NCBI GenBank assembly: GCA_020852815.1
Contig: JADZAN010000046.1
Span: 232,184-296,183, forward strand
DNA length: 64,000 nt
Direction: 5' to 3'
Source of the DNA: Gemmatimonadaceae bacterium
GTDB lineage: Bacteria > Gemmatimonadota > Gemmatimonadetes > Gemmatimonadales > Gemmatimonadaceae
Of this stretch, positions 43,951 to 53,123 are shown in pieces (within the stretch, counting starts at the first letter, position 1; every line of letters begins with the position of its first letter). The notes beneath the pieces are model-generated. The model did no database searches and had not been told where the DNA came from. It saw only the letters and a list, made by a program, of their open reading frames with translations. Both the position numbers and the translations under genes were made by a program.

Positions 43951-45231
43951 TCAGGCGCTTCGCGCCGGCCGGCGCGTCGCACGCCCCAGCACGGAGGCCA
44001 CCGTCATGTGTCCGGTGACGTTGAGCGTGGTCTTGAAGATGTCGGGCACCGCATCGAGGGCGATGAGGATCCCCACCCCTTCCACCGGCAATCCGACGGT
44101 AGGGAAGAGCGGCGCAATGATGAAGAGCGACCCGCTCGGAATGCCGGGGACGGAGAACGACATCAGCACCGCCGCCACGTAGAACGTCGCCAGCGAGGCA
44201 AGGCCGAACGGGACGCCGTACAGGTGGGCGATGAACAGCCCTCCCACGATCCACGACACCGCGAGGTTGAGGCGAAGGGTGGAGACGGCGAGCGGGAGGA
44301 CGAACCCCGACACCTCGCGCGGCAGCTGCAACTGCTGCTCCGCGGCGTCGAGCATCGCGGGGAGCGCGGCGAGCGACGAGCGCGTCCCCATCGCCACGGC
44401 CTGCGCCGGGAGTGCGGCTCGCGCAAAGGTGGCCGGCGACACGCGCCCCAGCAGCACCGCTACCGGATACAGCAGGAGGATTGCCGCGATCAGGATCGCG
44501 ATGTGCGTCGCGAGGTAGAAGCCGATGGCGCCGGCCCCCGACACGCCAAGCTTGGCGCCGAGCGAGAGGGCGAGCGCGAAGATCCCTAGCGGCGAAAGCC
44601 AGAGCACCGCGCGCACCAGCACGAGCATCGCGTCACCCGTGGCCTGGAAGACGCCAAGTACCGCGCCGCGCGTCTCGTCCGCCAGCCGCGAGACCGCCAG
44701 CGCAAACGCCACGGTGAAGACGATGAGCGGGAGCATGGCGCCGTCCACGGCGGCCGCGAGCGGATTCACGGGAACGAGCGACGTGAGCCAGGTGGCGAAG
44801 CTGGGGAGCGGCGGCACGGTCGTCGCGCCCCCCGTCACACGCGCGCGCAGCGCCGCCGACGACGCCGGGTCGACCGTCAGCTGCTCGTACAGCGGCGGCG
44901 CGACGATCGCCGTGAACAGCGCAATGCCCGCCAGCAGCGCCACGAACATGAGGAGCGCTCTCCCACCTAGTCGCCCCACGGTGCCCAGGTCGCGCATCCC
45001 GGCAATCCCCGTTATGAGGAGCGACACCACGAGCGGGATGACCGTCATGCGGATGGCGTTCACCCACAGCGTCCCCACGGGATCGCTCACCGCCAGCACG
45101 CCCTTGGCGGCACTCTCCGACACCGACGCGATACCGGCGCCAATCGCGAAGCCGATGGCGAGGGCAAGGATGGCGGCCGGGCCGCCGCTGAGACGGCGGC
45201 CCGGGCCGCCGCTGAGGCGGCGTGAATTCAT
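43951..45231 (-). CDS. Dicarboxylate/amino acid:cation symporter (DAACS, GltP-like)
   Basis: A 426-residue transporter of the glutamate/aspartate:Na+ or H+ symporter family. Signature positions are WVNAIRMTVIPLVVSLLITGI (TM3), QAVAMGTRSSLAALPAML (the HP1 serine-rich loop), and VPGIPSGSLFIIAPLF with DAVPDIFKTTLNVTGH near the C-terminus (HP2/TM8, with the D-x-x-x-D/N pattern). The N-terminus carries a short duplication RRLSGGPGRRLSGGP, encoded by a ~21-bp direct repeat at 45186-45226. It is upstream of the DUF4105 gene. The exact substrate cannot be told. Confidence 0.9.
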   Translation of the reverse strand: MNSRRLSGGPGRRLSGGPAAILALAIGFAIGAGIASVSESAAKGVLAVSDPVGTLWVNAIRMTVIPLVVSLLITGIAGMRDLGTVGRLGGRALLMFVALLAGIALFTAIVAPPLYEQLTVDPASSAALRARVTGGATTVPPLPSFATWLTSLVPVNPLAAAVDGAMLPLIVFTVAFALAVSRLADETRGAVLGVFQATGDAMLVLVRAVLWLSPLGIFALALSLGAKLGVSGAGAIGFYLATHIAILIAAILLLYPVAVLLGRVSPATFARAALPAQAVAMGTRSSLAALPAMLDAAEQQLQLPREVSGFVLPLAVSTLRLNLAVSWIVGGLFIAHLYGVPFGLASLATFYVAAVLMSFSVPGIPSGSLFIIAPLFPTVGLPVEGVGILIALDAVPDIFKTTLNVTGHMTVASVLGRATRRPARSA

Positions 45232-45334
45232 GGCCGGAATGCTAGGGCGCGCAACCGTGGTCGTCCACCACCGGCGCGCGCCCTGTGACTCCCGATTCGT
45301 CGCCCCGCTTCGTTAGGCCGGGGCAATCACACCC

Positions 45335-46126
45335 TCAGAACAGCCCCCACTTCAGCCCCAGGCGCCACATCAGCATCGGCGTCTCCCCCTCGTTCACGCG
45401 CAGCTGCACGTTCCCGTTCGGAAGGTCGAGAATGTCGCCGCGCTTGAGGTATCGCGTGTTCCCGTTCCCGTTCCACCGCACACCGAAGTCGATCGCCCCT
45501 TCCTTCGACGTTCCCACGGGGATGAGGAAGCCACCCCCCGCCGTCCAGGCAAAGGTCGCGTCGTTGTAGTTGTTGGTGGAGGCGAACGTCTCGTTGTCGT
45601 AGTCCCCCTTCACGCTCGACTCGGTCCAGAAGACGGCGAAGCCCGCGGTGCCGTTGACATACGGACGAATCGGCCCCGACGGAGCGGTGATCTGGGGGCC
45701 AAGCCCCATCCAGAAGACGTTGTTCGACGTGGTGACGTCAACGAGGATGCGCCCGCCGATGGTGGAGCTGAGCGGGACACGATTGGTCTCGCGCCCGTAA
45801 CCCAGGAAGCCGAGTTCTGCGCCAAGCCCCACGACTCCCTGGCGATCGAGCTTGAAGTGCACGTTGCCGTCGGCGCCGAAGCCCTGCCTCACGTTCTGCC
45901 GAAAGCCGCGCTGCGGGACCGCGTAGGTGAAGGCCACGCCCGCCAGCACCGGCGAGCGCCGCGGTCCGGCGGTCCGCCCAACGGAATCCCGCCCGACGGA
46001 GAATACCTGCGCCGACGCCGTCGCCGGCTGCATTCCGATCGCGGCAGCGGCCGCCACCATCGCCACCATCATCGCCCTCACCATCGCAACCTTCGCCACG
46101 ACCTCTACAGAACGCGCGTACCGCAT
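45335..46126 (-). CDS. Outer-membrane beta-barrel-like protein
   Basis: A 263-residue exported protein. The signal peptide is long and Met/Ala-rich (MVRAMMVAMVAAAAAIGMQ, cleavage near ASA-QVF). The mature part shows alternating aromatic/polar strands ending in the classic terminal aromatic pattern WRLGLKWGLF, typical of small eight-strand barrels. No ligand motif was seen. The start at MRYARSVEVV is preferred over an upstream ATG at 46177. Confidence 0.78.
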   Translation of the reverse strand: MRYARSVEVVAKVAMVRAMMVAMVAAAAAIGMQPATASAQVFSVGRDSVGRTAGPRRSPVLAGVAFTYAVPQRGFRQNVRQGFGADGNVHFKLDRQGVVGLGAELGFLGYGRETNRVPLSSTIGGRILVDVTTSNNVFWMGLGPQITAPSGPIRPYVNGTAGFAVFWTESSVKGDYDNETFASTNNYNDATFAWTAGGGFLIPVGTSKEGAIDFGVRWNGNGNTRYLKRGDILDLPNGNVQLRVNEGETPMLMWRLGLKWGLF

Positions 46127-46328
46127 GTCGACCTCGAACACCCGCTTGGGGGGAAAGAACGTGTGTCGCGCCGGCATCGAGTCGCGCCGCGCGATGGGTA
46201 CTGGTACGCCACTCGGCCGGCGAGTGTTTCACCCGTACGTGGCGCCACCTGATGAAAGCTCGCCTCCACCCCTGGTACGCCTCACGGCGCGGTCGACCAT
46301 TCAGGAGATGGCCGCTAGCTTTGGCACG

Positions 46329-47324
46329 ATGACGACCCACGCAACGACGCCCGACTGGCCCATCTCGATCGACGACGTGCGCGCCGCCCACGCGCGCATC
46401 GCCCCATATGTGCCGCGCTCGCCGCTGTACAACTATCCGCTGCTGGACGAGGCGGTGGGGCATGGGATCCGCGTGCTGGTCAAGCACGAGAACTTCAACC
46501 CCACCAATTCGTTCAAGGTTCGCAACGGACTGTCGTTCATGACGGCGCTCCCCGAGGCTGAGCGCGCGCGCGGCGTCGTGGCCGCTACGCGCGGCAATCA
46601 CGGGCTCGGGATTGCCTACGCCGGCCGCACCTTTGACGTGCGCACCGTGATCTGCGTCCCGCTGGGGAACAACCCGGACAAGAACGCGGGGATGCGCGCG
46701 TTAGGCGCGCGCGTCATCGAGGAGGGGCGCGACTACGACGAGTCGGTGCAGGTGGCCCACCGCCTCGTCGCCGACGAGGGAATGGTGCTGGCCCACTCCA
46801 CCAACGACCGCCACGTCCTGGCGGGGGCGGCCACGCTCTCGCTGGAGATGTTCGAGCAAGCCGGCGGGCTCGACGCCGTGGTGGCGGTGGTGGGGGGTGG
46901 GTCGCAGGCGGTGGGGGCGCTCACGGTGGCGCGCGCCCTCTCGCCGCACACCAGGGTCTACGCGGTGCAAGCCACGGGCGCATCGGCCGCGCACGACTCG
47001 TGGCACACGGGCGAACGACGCACCGCCGAGCGCGCCGACACCTTTGCCGATGGCCTGGCCACGCGCAGCACCTACGACCTCACCTTTCCTGCCTTGCGCG
47101 CCGGCCTCGCGGGCTTTGTCACCGTGAGCGACGCTGAACTGGCCGACGCGTTGCGCCTCCTCCTCTCCACGACGCACTCACTGGTGGAGGGGGCGGGTGC
47201 CGGCGGCCTGGCCGGCCTTCGCCGCCTGGCACCGCAGCTCGCCGGCCAGCGCGTGGGAATCATCGTCAGCGGGGGCAACATCGACGAAGCCACGCTGCGA
47301 CGCATCGTCAACCACGAGCTGTGA
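46329..47324 (+). CDS. PLP-dependent threonine dehydratase/serine racemase-like enzyme
   Basis: A 331-residue fold-type II PLP enzyme. The Schiff-base Lys lies in NPTNSFKVRNGLSFM near residue 63, the ATRGNHGLGIAYAG substrate loop follows, and the phosphate-binding Gly-rich loop is VVGGGSQAVGA. The EGAGAGGLAG and IIVSGGNID motifs close the fold. There is no C-terminal ACT domain, so it is the catabolic/racemase type rather than IlvA. It may be threo-3-hydroxyaspartate ammonia-lyase-like. Start at ATG 46329 is chosen; in-frame ATGs at 46308 are possible. Confidence 0.88.
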   Translation: MTTHATTPDWPISIDDVRAAHARIAPYVPRSPLYNYPLLDEAVGHGIRVLVKHENFNPTNSFKVRNGLSFMTALPEAERARGVVAATRGNHGLGIAYAGRTFDVRTVICVPLGNNPDKNAGMRALGARVIEEGRDYDESVQVAHRLVADEGMVLAHSTNDRHVLAGAATLSLEMFEQAGGLDAVVAVVGGGSQAVGALTVARALSPHTRVYAVQATGASAAHDSWHTGERRTAERADTFADGLATRSTYDLTFPALRAGLAGFVTVSDAELADALRLLLSTTHSLVEGAGAGGLAGLRRLAPQLAGQRVGIIVSGGNIDEATLRRIVNHEL

Positions 47325-47375
47325 CGCCTGGCGCCGAGCGTCAGGCACGACGCTCACCTACACGCGAAATGCCGG

Positions 47376-49337
47376 TCAGGCGGCGTGGGGCGTCTGGTCC
47401 AGCAGCAAGCGCACGCGCCCGCGCAGCTCTTCCAGCGTGAACGGCTTGTGCAGGAAGTGCGAGATCCCGCCCCCGGCACTCAGGTGCGCGTCGCGCTCGT
47501 GCGTGTAGCCTGACATGAAGAGGATCGTGAGCGACGGTCTCTCCTGCGCGAGCGCGGCCGCCAGCTCGCGCCCCCCCATGACCGGCATGACGATGTCGGT
47601 GATGACCAGGTCGAGGCGCTCCCCCAGTTCGCGCGCGATGGTGAGAGCCTCCGCGCCGTTGGCTGCCTCGTACACACTGTAACCCGCCCGCTCCAGCGTG
47701 CGCCGCGTCATGGTGCGCACCAGGTGCTCGTCCTCGGCCACGAGGATCGTCTCCGAACCGTGACGTGCCTCCTTGGCCGCGGCGCGCGTCGTCACCGCAC
47801 GTCCCGCCATGGCGGTGCGCGGCAGGTAGATGCTGAAGGTCGCCCCCGCGCCGGGGGCGCTGTCGACCCAGATGAAGCCGCCGCTCTGCTTCACCACGCC
47901 ATAGACCGTCGACAGGCCCATCCCTCGCCCCTGCCCCATCGCCTTCGTGGTGAAGAAGGGCTCGAAGGCGCGTGACTGCGTGAGCGCATCCATCCCGATG
48001 CCGGTGTCCTTCACCGTCAGCTGCACATAGTCGCCGGTGGGCATTGGCGGGTGCGCGCGCGCGAACGCCTCGTCGGCCAGGAGGTTGGCGGTCTCGATCA
48101 CGAGGTGCCCGCCGGACGGCATCGCGTCGCGCGCGTTCACGACCAGGTTGAGCAGGACCTGCTCCACCTGCGCCGGGTCTGCGGTCACTGCGCCGAGTGC
48201 TTCGCCTTCGCGCAGCTCCAGCGTCACCGCGTCGCCCACGAGACGGTCCAGGAGCTTGTGCACCGAGCGCACCACCTCGTTCAGGTCCAGCGTGCGCGGC
48301 TGCAACACCTGCTGCTGGCTGAAGGCGAGCAGCTGACGGGTGAGGCTCGAGGCACGCTCGGCGGCCTGGGAGATCTCCTCCAGCTCCTCCTGCTGGTCGT
48401 TGGACAACCCGCCGCTGGCGTACATGAGCTGGGCGTTGCCGCGAATCACCGTGAGGAGGTTGTTGAAGTCGTGCGCCACACCTCCCGCCAGCCGCCCCAC
48501 CGCCTCGATGCGCTGCGACTGGTGCAGGTGTGCCTGCAACTCCTCCAGCGCCGTCACGTCGCGCGACGTCGCCACCACGCCACGCACCGACGGGTCGTCG
48601 AGAAGGTTGCGCGCCGACGTCGTCAGCACGCGCCAGCTCCCGTCGGCGTGCCGCGAGCGGTACTGCATGCGCTGCATGGCCCACGGTTCGCGCACCACCT
48701 GGCGGAACGCTTCCCGCACCGACTCCTGGTCGTCGGGATGGATGCGCGCGATGGGGTTGCGCCCGAGCACATCCGTCGGCTGCAATCCCACCAGCGTCAC
48801 CAGCGACGGCGAGGCGTACCGCACGCGCCCGTCGCGCTCGAGGATGAGGACCAGCTCGTAGGCGCTCTCGATGATGGTGCGATACAGCGCCGCCGACTGG
48901 CGCAACTCATCCTCGGCGTGCTTGCGCGTCGTGATGTCGTGCAGGTATTCGAGCACCCCGATCACGGCACCCGTGTCATCGCGGAACGGTTCGTAGCGCT
49001 CGCGCAGCCACGCCGAGTGTCCGTCGGGCGACTGCCAGCGCCGCGGCTCGGGGGCATGCACCACCTCACCGGCCAGCGCACGCTCGAGCAGCGTCTTCAC
49101 GCCCTGCTCGCGCATCACCGGGAAGCAGTCGAAGGCGACGCGTCCAAGCACTGCGGCTGCCGGAGTACCCGTGCGCTCGGCGACGAACTGGTTCCACACC
49201 CGGTAGCGGAACTCGCGGTCGTACGCCACGATTCCTTCACCGGCACCGTCGAGGATTTTCGCCGCGACGCGCGCCGGATCCCAGAGCGTCGGGTCCGGCG
49301 AGTCAGCGGGCGGCGGCGACGGAGGCTGTGAGTTCAC
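47376..49337 (-). CDS. Hybrid sensor histidine kinase (PAS-PAS-HisKA-HATPase-REC)
   Basis: A 653-residue soluble kinase. The first PAS is at about 22-140 (EGIVAYDREFRYRVWNQFV to EYLHDITTRK). The second is at about 150-265 (VLILERDGRVRYASPSLVTLVG). HisKA carries H289 in GGVAHDFNNLLT, HATPase_c has NLVVNARDAM, DTGIGM and GMGLSTVYG, and the receiver has D581 in ITDIVMPVMGG. It belongs to the HDFNN class of kinases. The start is the GTG at 49337; upstream in-frame sequence antisense to the S4 gene is rejected. It is divergent from the Hsp15-like gene. Confidence 0.93.
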   Translation of the reverse strand: MNSQPPSPPPADSPDPTLWDPARVAAKILDGAGEGIVAYDREFRYRVWNQFVAERTGTPAAAVLGRVAFDCFPVMREQGVKTLLERALAGEVVHAPEPRRWQSPDGHSAWLRERYEPFRDDTGAVIGVLEYLHDITTRKHAEDELRQSAALYRTIIESAYELVLILERDGRVRYASPSLVTLVGLQPTDVLGRNPIARIHPDDQESVREAFRQVVREPWAMQRMQYRSRHADGSWRVLTTSARNLLDDPSVRGVVATSRDVTALEELQAHLHQSQRIEAVGRLAGGVAHDFNNLLTVIRGNAQLMYASGGLSNDQQEELEEISQAAERASSLTRQLLAFSQQQVLQPRTLDLNEVVRSVHKLLDRLVGDAVTLELREGEALGAVTADPAQVEQVLLNLVVNARDAMPSGGHLVIETANLLADEAFARAHPPMPTGDYVQLTVKDTGIGMDALTQSRAFEPFFTTKAMGQGRGMGLSTVYGVVKQSGGFIWVDSAPGAGATFSIYLPRTAMAGRAVTTRAAAKEARHGSETILVAEDEHLVRTMTRRTLERAGYSVYEAANGAEALTIARELGERLDLVITDIVMPVMGGRELAAALAQERPSLTILFMSGYTHERDAHLSAGGGISHFLHKPFTLEELRGRVRLLLDQTPHAA

Positions 49338-49455
49338 GCGCGTCGACTGGCACAGGATCGGTACGATTTGGTCACAGCGTCCACGGAATAGCCCGCCCGT
49401 CGGCGGACTGGTCCGCGGAATCTTCTCTTGATACCCGCTTTCGGAACAACGTTCA

Positions 49456-49860
49456 GTGACTGAGGACACACCAAGTGCGGGAAAGGTCCGGCTCGACAAG
49501 TGGCTGTGGGCCGCGCGCTTCTTCAAGACGCGCGCGCTGGCCGCGGAGTCGATCGACGCCGGCCACATCGAGGTGAATGGTGAACGCGCGAAGCGTTCAA
49601 AGCTCGTTCAAGGGGGCGATACGATCCGCGTGCGACGCCCGCCCTTCGAGCAGGTGGTGCGCGTGACCGATGTCTCGGAGCATCGCGGCTCGGCGACCAT
49701 CGCCGCCGGTCTCTATCGGGAGACAGACGAGTCGGCGAAGTCGCGCCAGGCGCTCAGCGACCATCTGCGCGCAATGGGGCCGCCCGCCTTCCGCGACAAG
49801 GGCCGTCCCTCCAAGAAGGAACGCCGGGAGATCGACCGTTGGCGTGGGCGAGAGGAGTGA
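49456..49860 (+). CDS. S4-domain RNA-binding protein, Hsp15 (HslR)-like
   Basis: A 134-residue protein. VRLDKWLWAARFFKTRALAAE begins the S4 fold and GHIEVNGERAKRSKLVQGGDTIRV completes it (about 11-62). The C-terminal part is basic (KGRPSKKERREIDRWRGR). Hsp15 binds free 50S subunits carrying nascent chains after heat shock. Start is the GTG at 49456. The gene is the first on the plus strand after the divergent kinase and converges on the esterase gene. Confidence 0.88.
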   Translation: MTEDTPSAGKVRLDKWLWAARFFKTRALAAESIDAGHIEVNGERAKRSKLVQGGDTIRVRRPPFEQVVRVTDVSEHRGSATIAAGLYRETDESAKSRQALSDHLRAMGPPAFRDKGRPSKKERREIDRWRGREE

Positions 49861-49904
49861 GCGCCGGCGCCTAACGGCGCGCGCCTGACGCTGCGCGCCT
49901 GACG

Positions 49905-50615
49905 TCACGCGTTGTCGGAATGCCCGGCGAGCGCCAGGAGGGTGCGCCGGTCCAGGCGGTGACCGCCGTCGAAGGGAAACTCGCGCATCGGGAGCTGAGC
50001 CTCCGCCAGCCGCGCGCGCATCGCGTCGAGGTTGATCCACGGGAGGTATTCGTCGCGCGTGCCATAGGCGACGTCGATGCCGTGGTCGGGGAACCGTTGT
50101 CGAGCCGCCACCAGGTCGAGATCGGCGGGGATCTCGCCGGCCCAGACGATCACCCGCGCCGCCGGCGTCGTTCCCATCGTCACCCAGCGCAGCAGCGTCG
50201 GCACGCCTTGGGAGAAGCCGAGCGCCGTCACCGGTCGCGTGCCCGCCAGCTGCGCGACGACGGTGTCGAGGTAGGCGACGTAGTCGGCGATCTCGTTGTC
50301 GCGATCCTCGCGCGTCATCCACGTCGCGCCCACGGGACGTCCGGCGTGCCCTCCCCCCGTCTCCTTCCCCGTGTAGAAGCGATTGAGCGCCTCGGGGGCA
50401 AGCACGGCGCAGTCGGCGCCAGCGACGGCGCGGAACGGTTGGAGGAAGTCGGCGGCGAGCTGGCCGTAGCCGTGCAGCACGACCCACACGTCGCGCGCGG
50501 TGGCCGGGTCACCTAACGACCGGATGCGCGCGGTGCGGGTAACGTGCAGCAGGTGCTCGCGCTGCGGGAGGACACGCGATTGATGGCCGCCCGCGTGGTG
50601 TCCGGTGTCGCTCAT
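49905..50615 (-). CDS. Alpha/beta-hydrolase, phospholipase/carboxylesterase-like
   Basis: A 236-residue hydrolase. VWVVLHGYGQLAADFLQPF supplies the oxyanion HG region, ALGFSQGVPTLLRW carries the nucleophile Ser in G-F-S-Q-G, and a late GGHRLDRRTL holds the His. The catalytic Asp is probably near YGTRDEYLPW. The closest class is the phospholipase/carboxylesterase family (EstB-like). It overlaps the LysM gene by ATGA. Substrate unknown. Confidence 0.85.
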   Translation of the reverse strand: MSDTGHHAGGHQSRVLPQREHLLHVTRTARIRSLGDPATARDVWVVLHGYGQLAADFLQPFRAVAGADCAVLAPEALNRFYTGKETGGGHAGRPVGATWMTREDRDNEIADYVAYLDTVVAQLAGTRPVTALGFSQGVPTLLRWVTMGTTPAARVIVWAGEIPADLDLVAARQRFPDHGIDVAYGTRDEYLPWINLDAMRARLAEAQLPMREFPFDGGHRLDRRTLLALAGHSDNA

Positions 50616-51373
50616 GGCGTGCCGGGTTTCACGAGGAGGCGGCGCCCCGCGGTGATGCGCGTGGTGGCGAGCGCGTTCCACTTCACGAGCGAGTCGGTGG
50701 GAACGCCGTAGCGCCTGGCAATGGTCTCGAGCGCCTCGCCGCGCTGCACCAGGTGATAGATGGCGCGGCGCGAGGCGGCGGCGGTCGCCTCGGCGGCGCG
50801 CCGCTCTGCCTCGCTCGCCGCACGGAGCGCCGCCTGCCGGCGTGCGACGAGCGAGAGGACGCTGTCCATGCGCGCCCGGTCGCGCGAGGCGAAGCCGAAC
50901 GCCTCGTCGCCCTCGTTCGCCGTCAGCTGCACGCCGGGCATCGTCCCGAGAAAGACGCGCGAGAACTGCGACACGAGGGCGCGCTCGTAGGGAAACGATC
51001 GCTCGAGGAACTCCTGCGGCTCCTCTCCATGGGGGATGAACGGCTCGGGCGGGACGCCCACGTAAACGAGGCGACGGTCGGTCGCCGCCAGGACGCCGTG
51101 CGTGAGGCGGAAGCTGTCCCACCAGTGGCGCTGCACCACGGGGACGCGCCACGCCACGCGCTCGCCGCGCTCCAGCAGCGCCTCGATCTCGGCGTTGGCC
51201 AGGCGCGCGCTCCCCTCGGGATCGCCGCGATGGAAGAAGAGGAAGGCACCAATCGCGGCGATCGCCACGAGGACGACGGTGAGCCACGCCGAGGTGACGA
51301 GGAGTCGCACCACGCGGCGCGTGGACGCCGTGAGCCGCTTTCCGGTACGGCGCGGCGCGATGGCGCTCGTCAC
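50612..51373 (-). CDS. Membrane-anchored LysM protein
   Basis: A 253-residue protein. One transmembrane segment lies at about 24-47 (LLVTSAWLTVVLVAIAAIGAFLFF). A middle region (about 55-175) contains RLVYVGVPPEPFIPHGEEPQEFLERSF. A C-terminal LysM motif (about 205-250) reads YHLVQRGEALETIARRYGVPTDSLVKWN, which implies contact with peptidoglycan. Start is GTG 51373, overlapping the upstream gene by GTGA. It is the second gene in a coupled set of three: Spy-like, LysM, esterase. Confidence 0.82.
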   Translation of the reverse strand: MTSAIAPRRTGKRLTASTRRVVRLLVTSAWLTVVLVAIAAIGAFLFFHRGDPEGSARLANAEIEALLERGERVAWRVPVVQRHWWDSFRLTHGVLAATDRRLVYVGVPPEPFIPHGEEPQEFLERSFPYERALVSQFSRVFLGTMPGVQLTANEGDEAFGFASRDRARMDSVLSLVARRQAALRAASEAERRAAEATAAASRRAIYHLVQRGEALETIARRYGVPTDSLVKWNALATTRITAGRRLLVKPGTP

Positions 51374-51927
51374 CGGGGCGCTTGGCGTTGCTCGTTAGGC
51401 TCGCCGGGGCGACGCCCCGCCCCCCGCTCGTCGCGCCGGTTGCGCGCCTCGCGCATCGCCTTCGACACCGAATCGGCCCTGGCCGCCTGTCGCGCATCGA
51501 GCAGGACGCCAATCTCGCGGCGCGCGCCGTCGTTGTTCACCTTGATCGAGTCCATCACCGGCGCGGCGACGAGCTGGAAGCGCCGCACCGCCTCGCGATC
51601 GTCCTCGGTCACGCGACGCCGCGACGTGAGGTCGACGCCCGAGAGTTCGCGCAGCGAATCCAGTTGGTGCATGAAGGGGGCGTTCTGCAGGCGAAGGCGC
51701 CGACGAATCTCGATCAGCCCGCTCTTCTGCGCGGGCGTGAGTTCGAGGACGCGCGCCCACTCCAAATAGAAGGAGACGGGCTCCCCATCGCTCAGGTCGA
51801 AGGCAAACTCGGGGCGCGGACCGCCAAACGGCGGAGCGCCACCCCCGCGCTGGGCGCGAGCCACGGAGCTGGTGGCGGCGAGTGCGATGATGGAGAGGAC
51901 GAACGAGCGGGCAATCAGGCGGCGCAT
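51370..51927 (-). CDS. Spy/CpxP-like periplasmic protein
   Basis: A 185-residue exported protein. The signal peptide is MRRLIARSFVLSIIALAATS, cleaved near ARA-QRG. The mature chain is helical and contains the LTPAQKSGLIEIRRRLRLQ motif seen in the LTxxQ family (Spy, CpxP, CnrR-like). The tail is Arg-rich. Such proteins often act as chaperones or metal-linked stress sensors in the envelope. The start at 51927 is chosen because the upstream ATG at 51996 would precede the signal peptide by 23 residues. Confidence 0.78.
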   Translation of the reverse strand: MRRLIARSFVLSIIALAATSSVARAQRGGGAPPFGGPRPEFAFDLSDGEPVSFYLEWARVLELTPAQKSGLIEIRRRLRLQNAPFMHQLDSLRELSGVDLTSRRRVTEDDREAVRRFQLVAAPVMDSIKVNNDGARREIGVLLDARQAARADSVSKAMREARNRRDERGAGRRPGEPNEQRQAPR

Positions 51928-52038
51928 GGACTCACTCCACTGCGATCTTCGAAGGCGTGCAGCAACGACACGCCACCTGCCCTTGTACCCCGTCACGCCG
52001 CGTGGGTGACGGGGGTCGCGCGACTGCGACGACGGCCG

Positions 52039-52293
52039 TTAGTGCTTCGCCGCGCCTTCGGCCGCCGGCGCTGCCTCACCCGCGGGTGCGGCATGATCGC
52101 CGGCCGCGGCGGCGTGCTCGCCCCCGGCCACATGCTCGGCGCCACCGTTGGGGCGCATCGGATCGGTCGGGTGGAGATAGGTGCGCGACTTGATGGTCCC
52201 CGCCACGAAGAACGCCCCCACCGCCAGCGCGGTGATGAACGCGGCGATCCCCCATCCCTGCGAGAAGTTGGCTTCCTTGCGACCCTCGGCCAT
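52039..52293 (-). CDS. Small single-span membrane protein with Ala/His-rich tail
   Basis: An 84-residue protein. One membrane helix lies at about 15-34 (IAAFITALAVGAFFVAGTI). It is followed by a His/Ala-rich tail (AEHVAGGEHAAAAGDHAAPAG) with several His residues, possibly metal-binding. It stands alone between the Spy-like and thioredoxin-like genes on the same strand. No family recognised. Confidence 0.65.
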   Translation of the reverse strand: MAEGRKEANFSQGWGIAAFITALAVGAFFVAGTIKSRTYLHPTDPMRPNGGAEHVAGGEHAAAAGDHAAPAGEAAPAAEGAAKH

Positions 52294-52401
52294 GTCGTCC
52301 TCGTGCTCGTGTGCGGGTACTCGATCCTCGCCCGTCGGCGCCCGCCCCGTTGACGGAGTGGGTACCGGCGCGGCCCTCCGGCCGCGCAGCGACGGCGTAA
52401 C

Positions 52402-52959
52402 CTAGTGCATAACGCTCGGAATGCGCACCCCGTTCGACGCCGCCTCGGCAATCTCGAGGACCTCCTCGAGCGTGGAGCGCCCGCGGTCACGGGCATACCA
52501 CGTCCGCGCCTGCTTGTAGCGTTCTCCCTTCTCCAGGCTCTGGCCTTCCGTCTTGAACCAGCGCTGCAACTCCGCCGGGCGCGGCCCCCACCATCCCACC
52601 TCCCGGAACGCCGAGTCGTAGACGATCACGATTGGAATGGCCCGCGCCGTCCCGTCGGTGAGGTGCGCATCCATGAGGTCGGGGTTCTCGTCGCGCTCCA
52701 GCAGCTTGAGCTCGAAGTTGGGGAGCTGTTCCACCAGCCTGGCCAGCACCGGGATCACGTTCACCGCGTCGCCGCACCAGTCCTCGACCAGGGCCACCAG
52801 CTTCCACTGTCCCGGAATCTCCCGTCCACGCGCGACCAGCTCCTCGGGAATGCGTGCGGTGCGGTGGACGGCTGGCCACATCTCCACGTTCTCCCGGATC
52901 TGCGACAGGAAAGCGGGGAAGTCGGGGGCAGCGGCAAAGCGGTCGGCAGTCATTTCCAT
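52402..52959 (-). CDS. Thioredoxin-like protein with a WCGD active site
   Basis: A 185-residue protein of the Thioredoxin_9 type. KLVALVEDWCGDAVNVIPVLARL places Cys where the first active-site Cys of thioredoxin lies, but the second Cys is missing (WCGD). The cis-Pro region appears as ARAIPIVIVYD. Without the second Cys it is likely a monothiol protein rather than a classic disulfide reductase. The start at 52959 (MEMTADRFAAAP) is chosen over a GTG/ATG pair near 53046 because the extension looks unlike the family. AT-richer sequence just upstream may be its promoter. Confidence 0.78.
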   Translation of the reverse strand: MEMTADRFAAAPDFPAFLSQIRENVEMWPAVHRTARIPEELVARGREIPGQWKLVALVEDWCGDAVNVIPVLARLVEQLPNFELKLLERDENPDLMDAHLTDGTARAIPIVIVYDSAFREVGWWGPRPAELQRWFKTEGQSLEKGERYKQARTWYARDRGRSTLEEVLEIAEAASNGVRIPSVMH

Positions 52960-53123
52960 AACCAAATCGGCATTTAGTTGATCGTAACCTACCGTAGTCT
53001 CGTCCCCAAAGACCGGTTCCCGTAGGCGGGAAAAGCCCGGCATCACTGTGCGCTATCCCCTTTCCGCTCGGTCGGGGTCCCGGCTAGCTTCGCCCCTCCA
53101 CGGACCATTGGAGAGCGCACGAG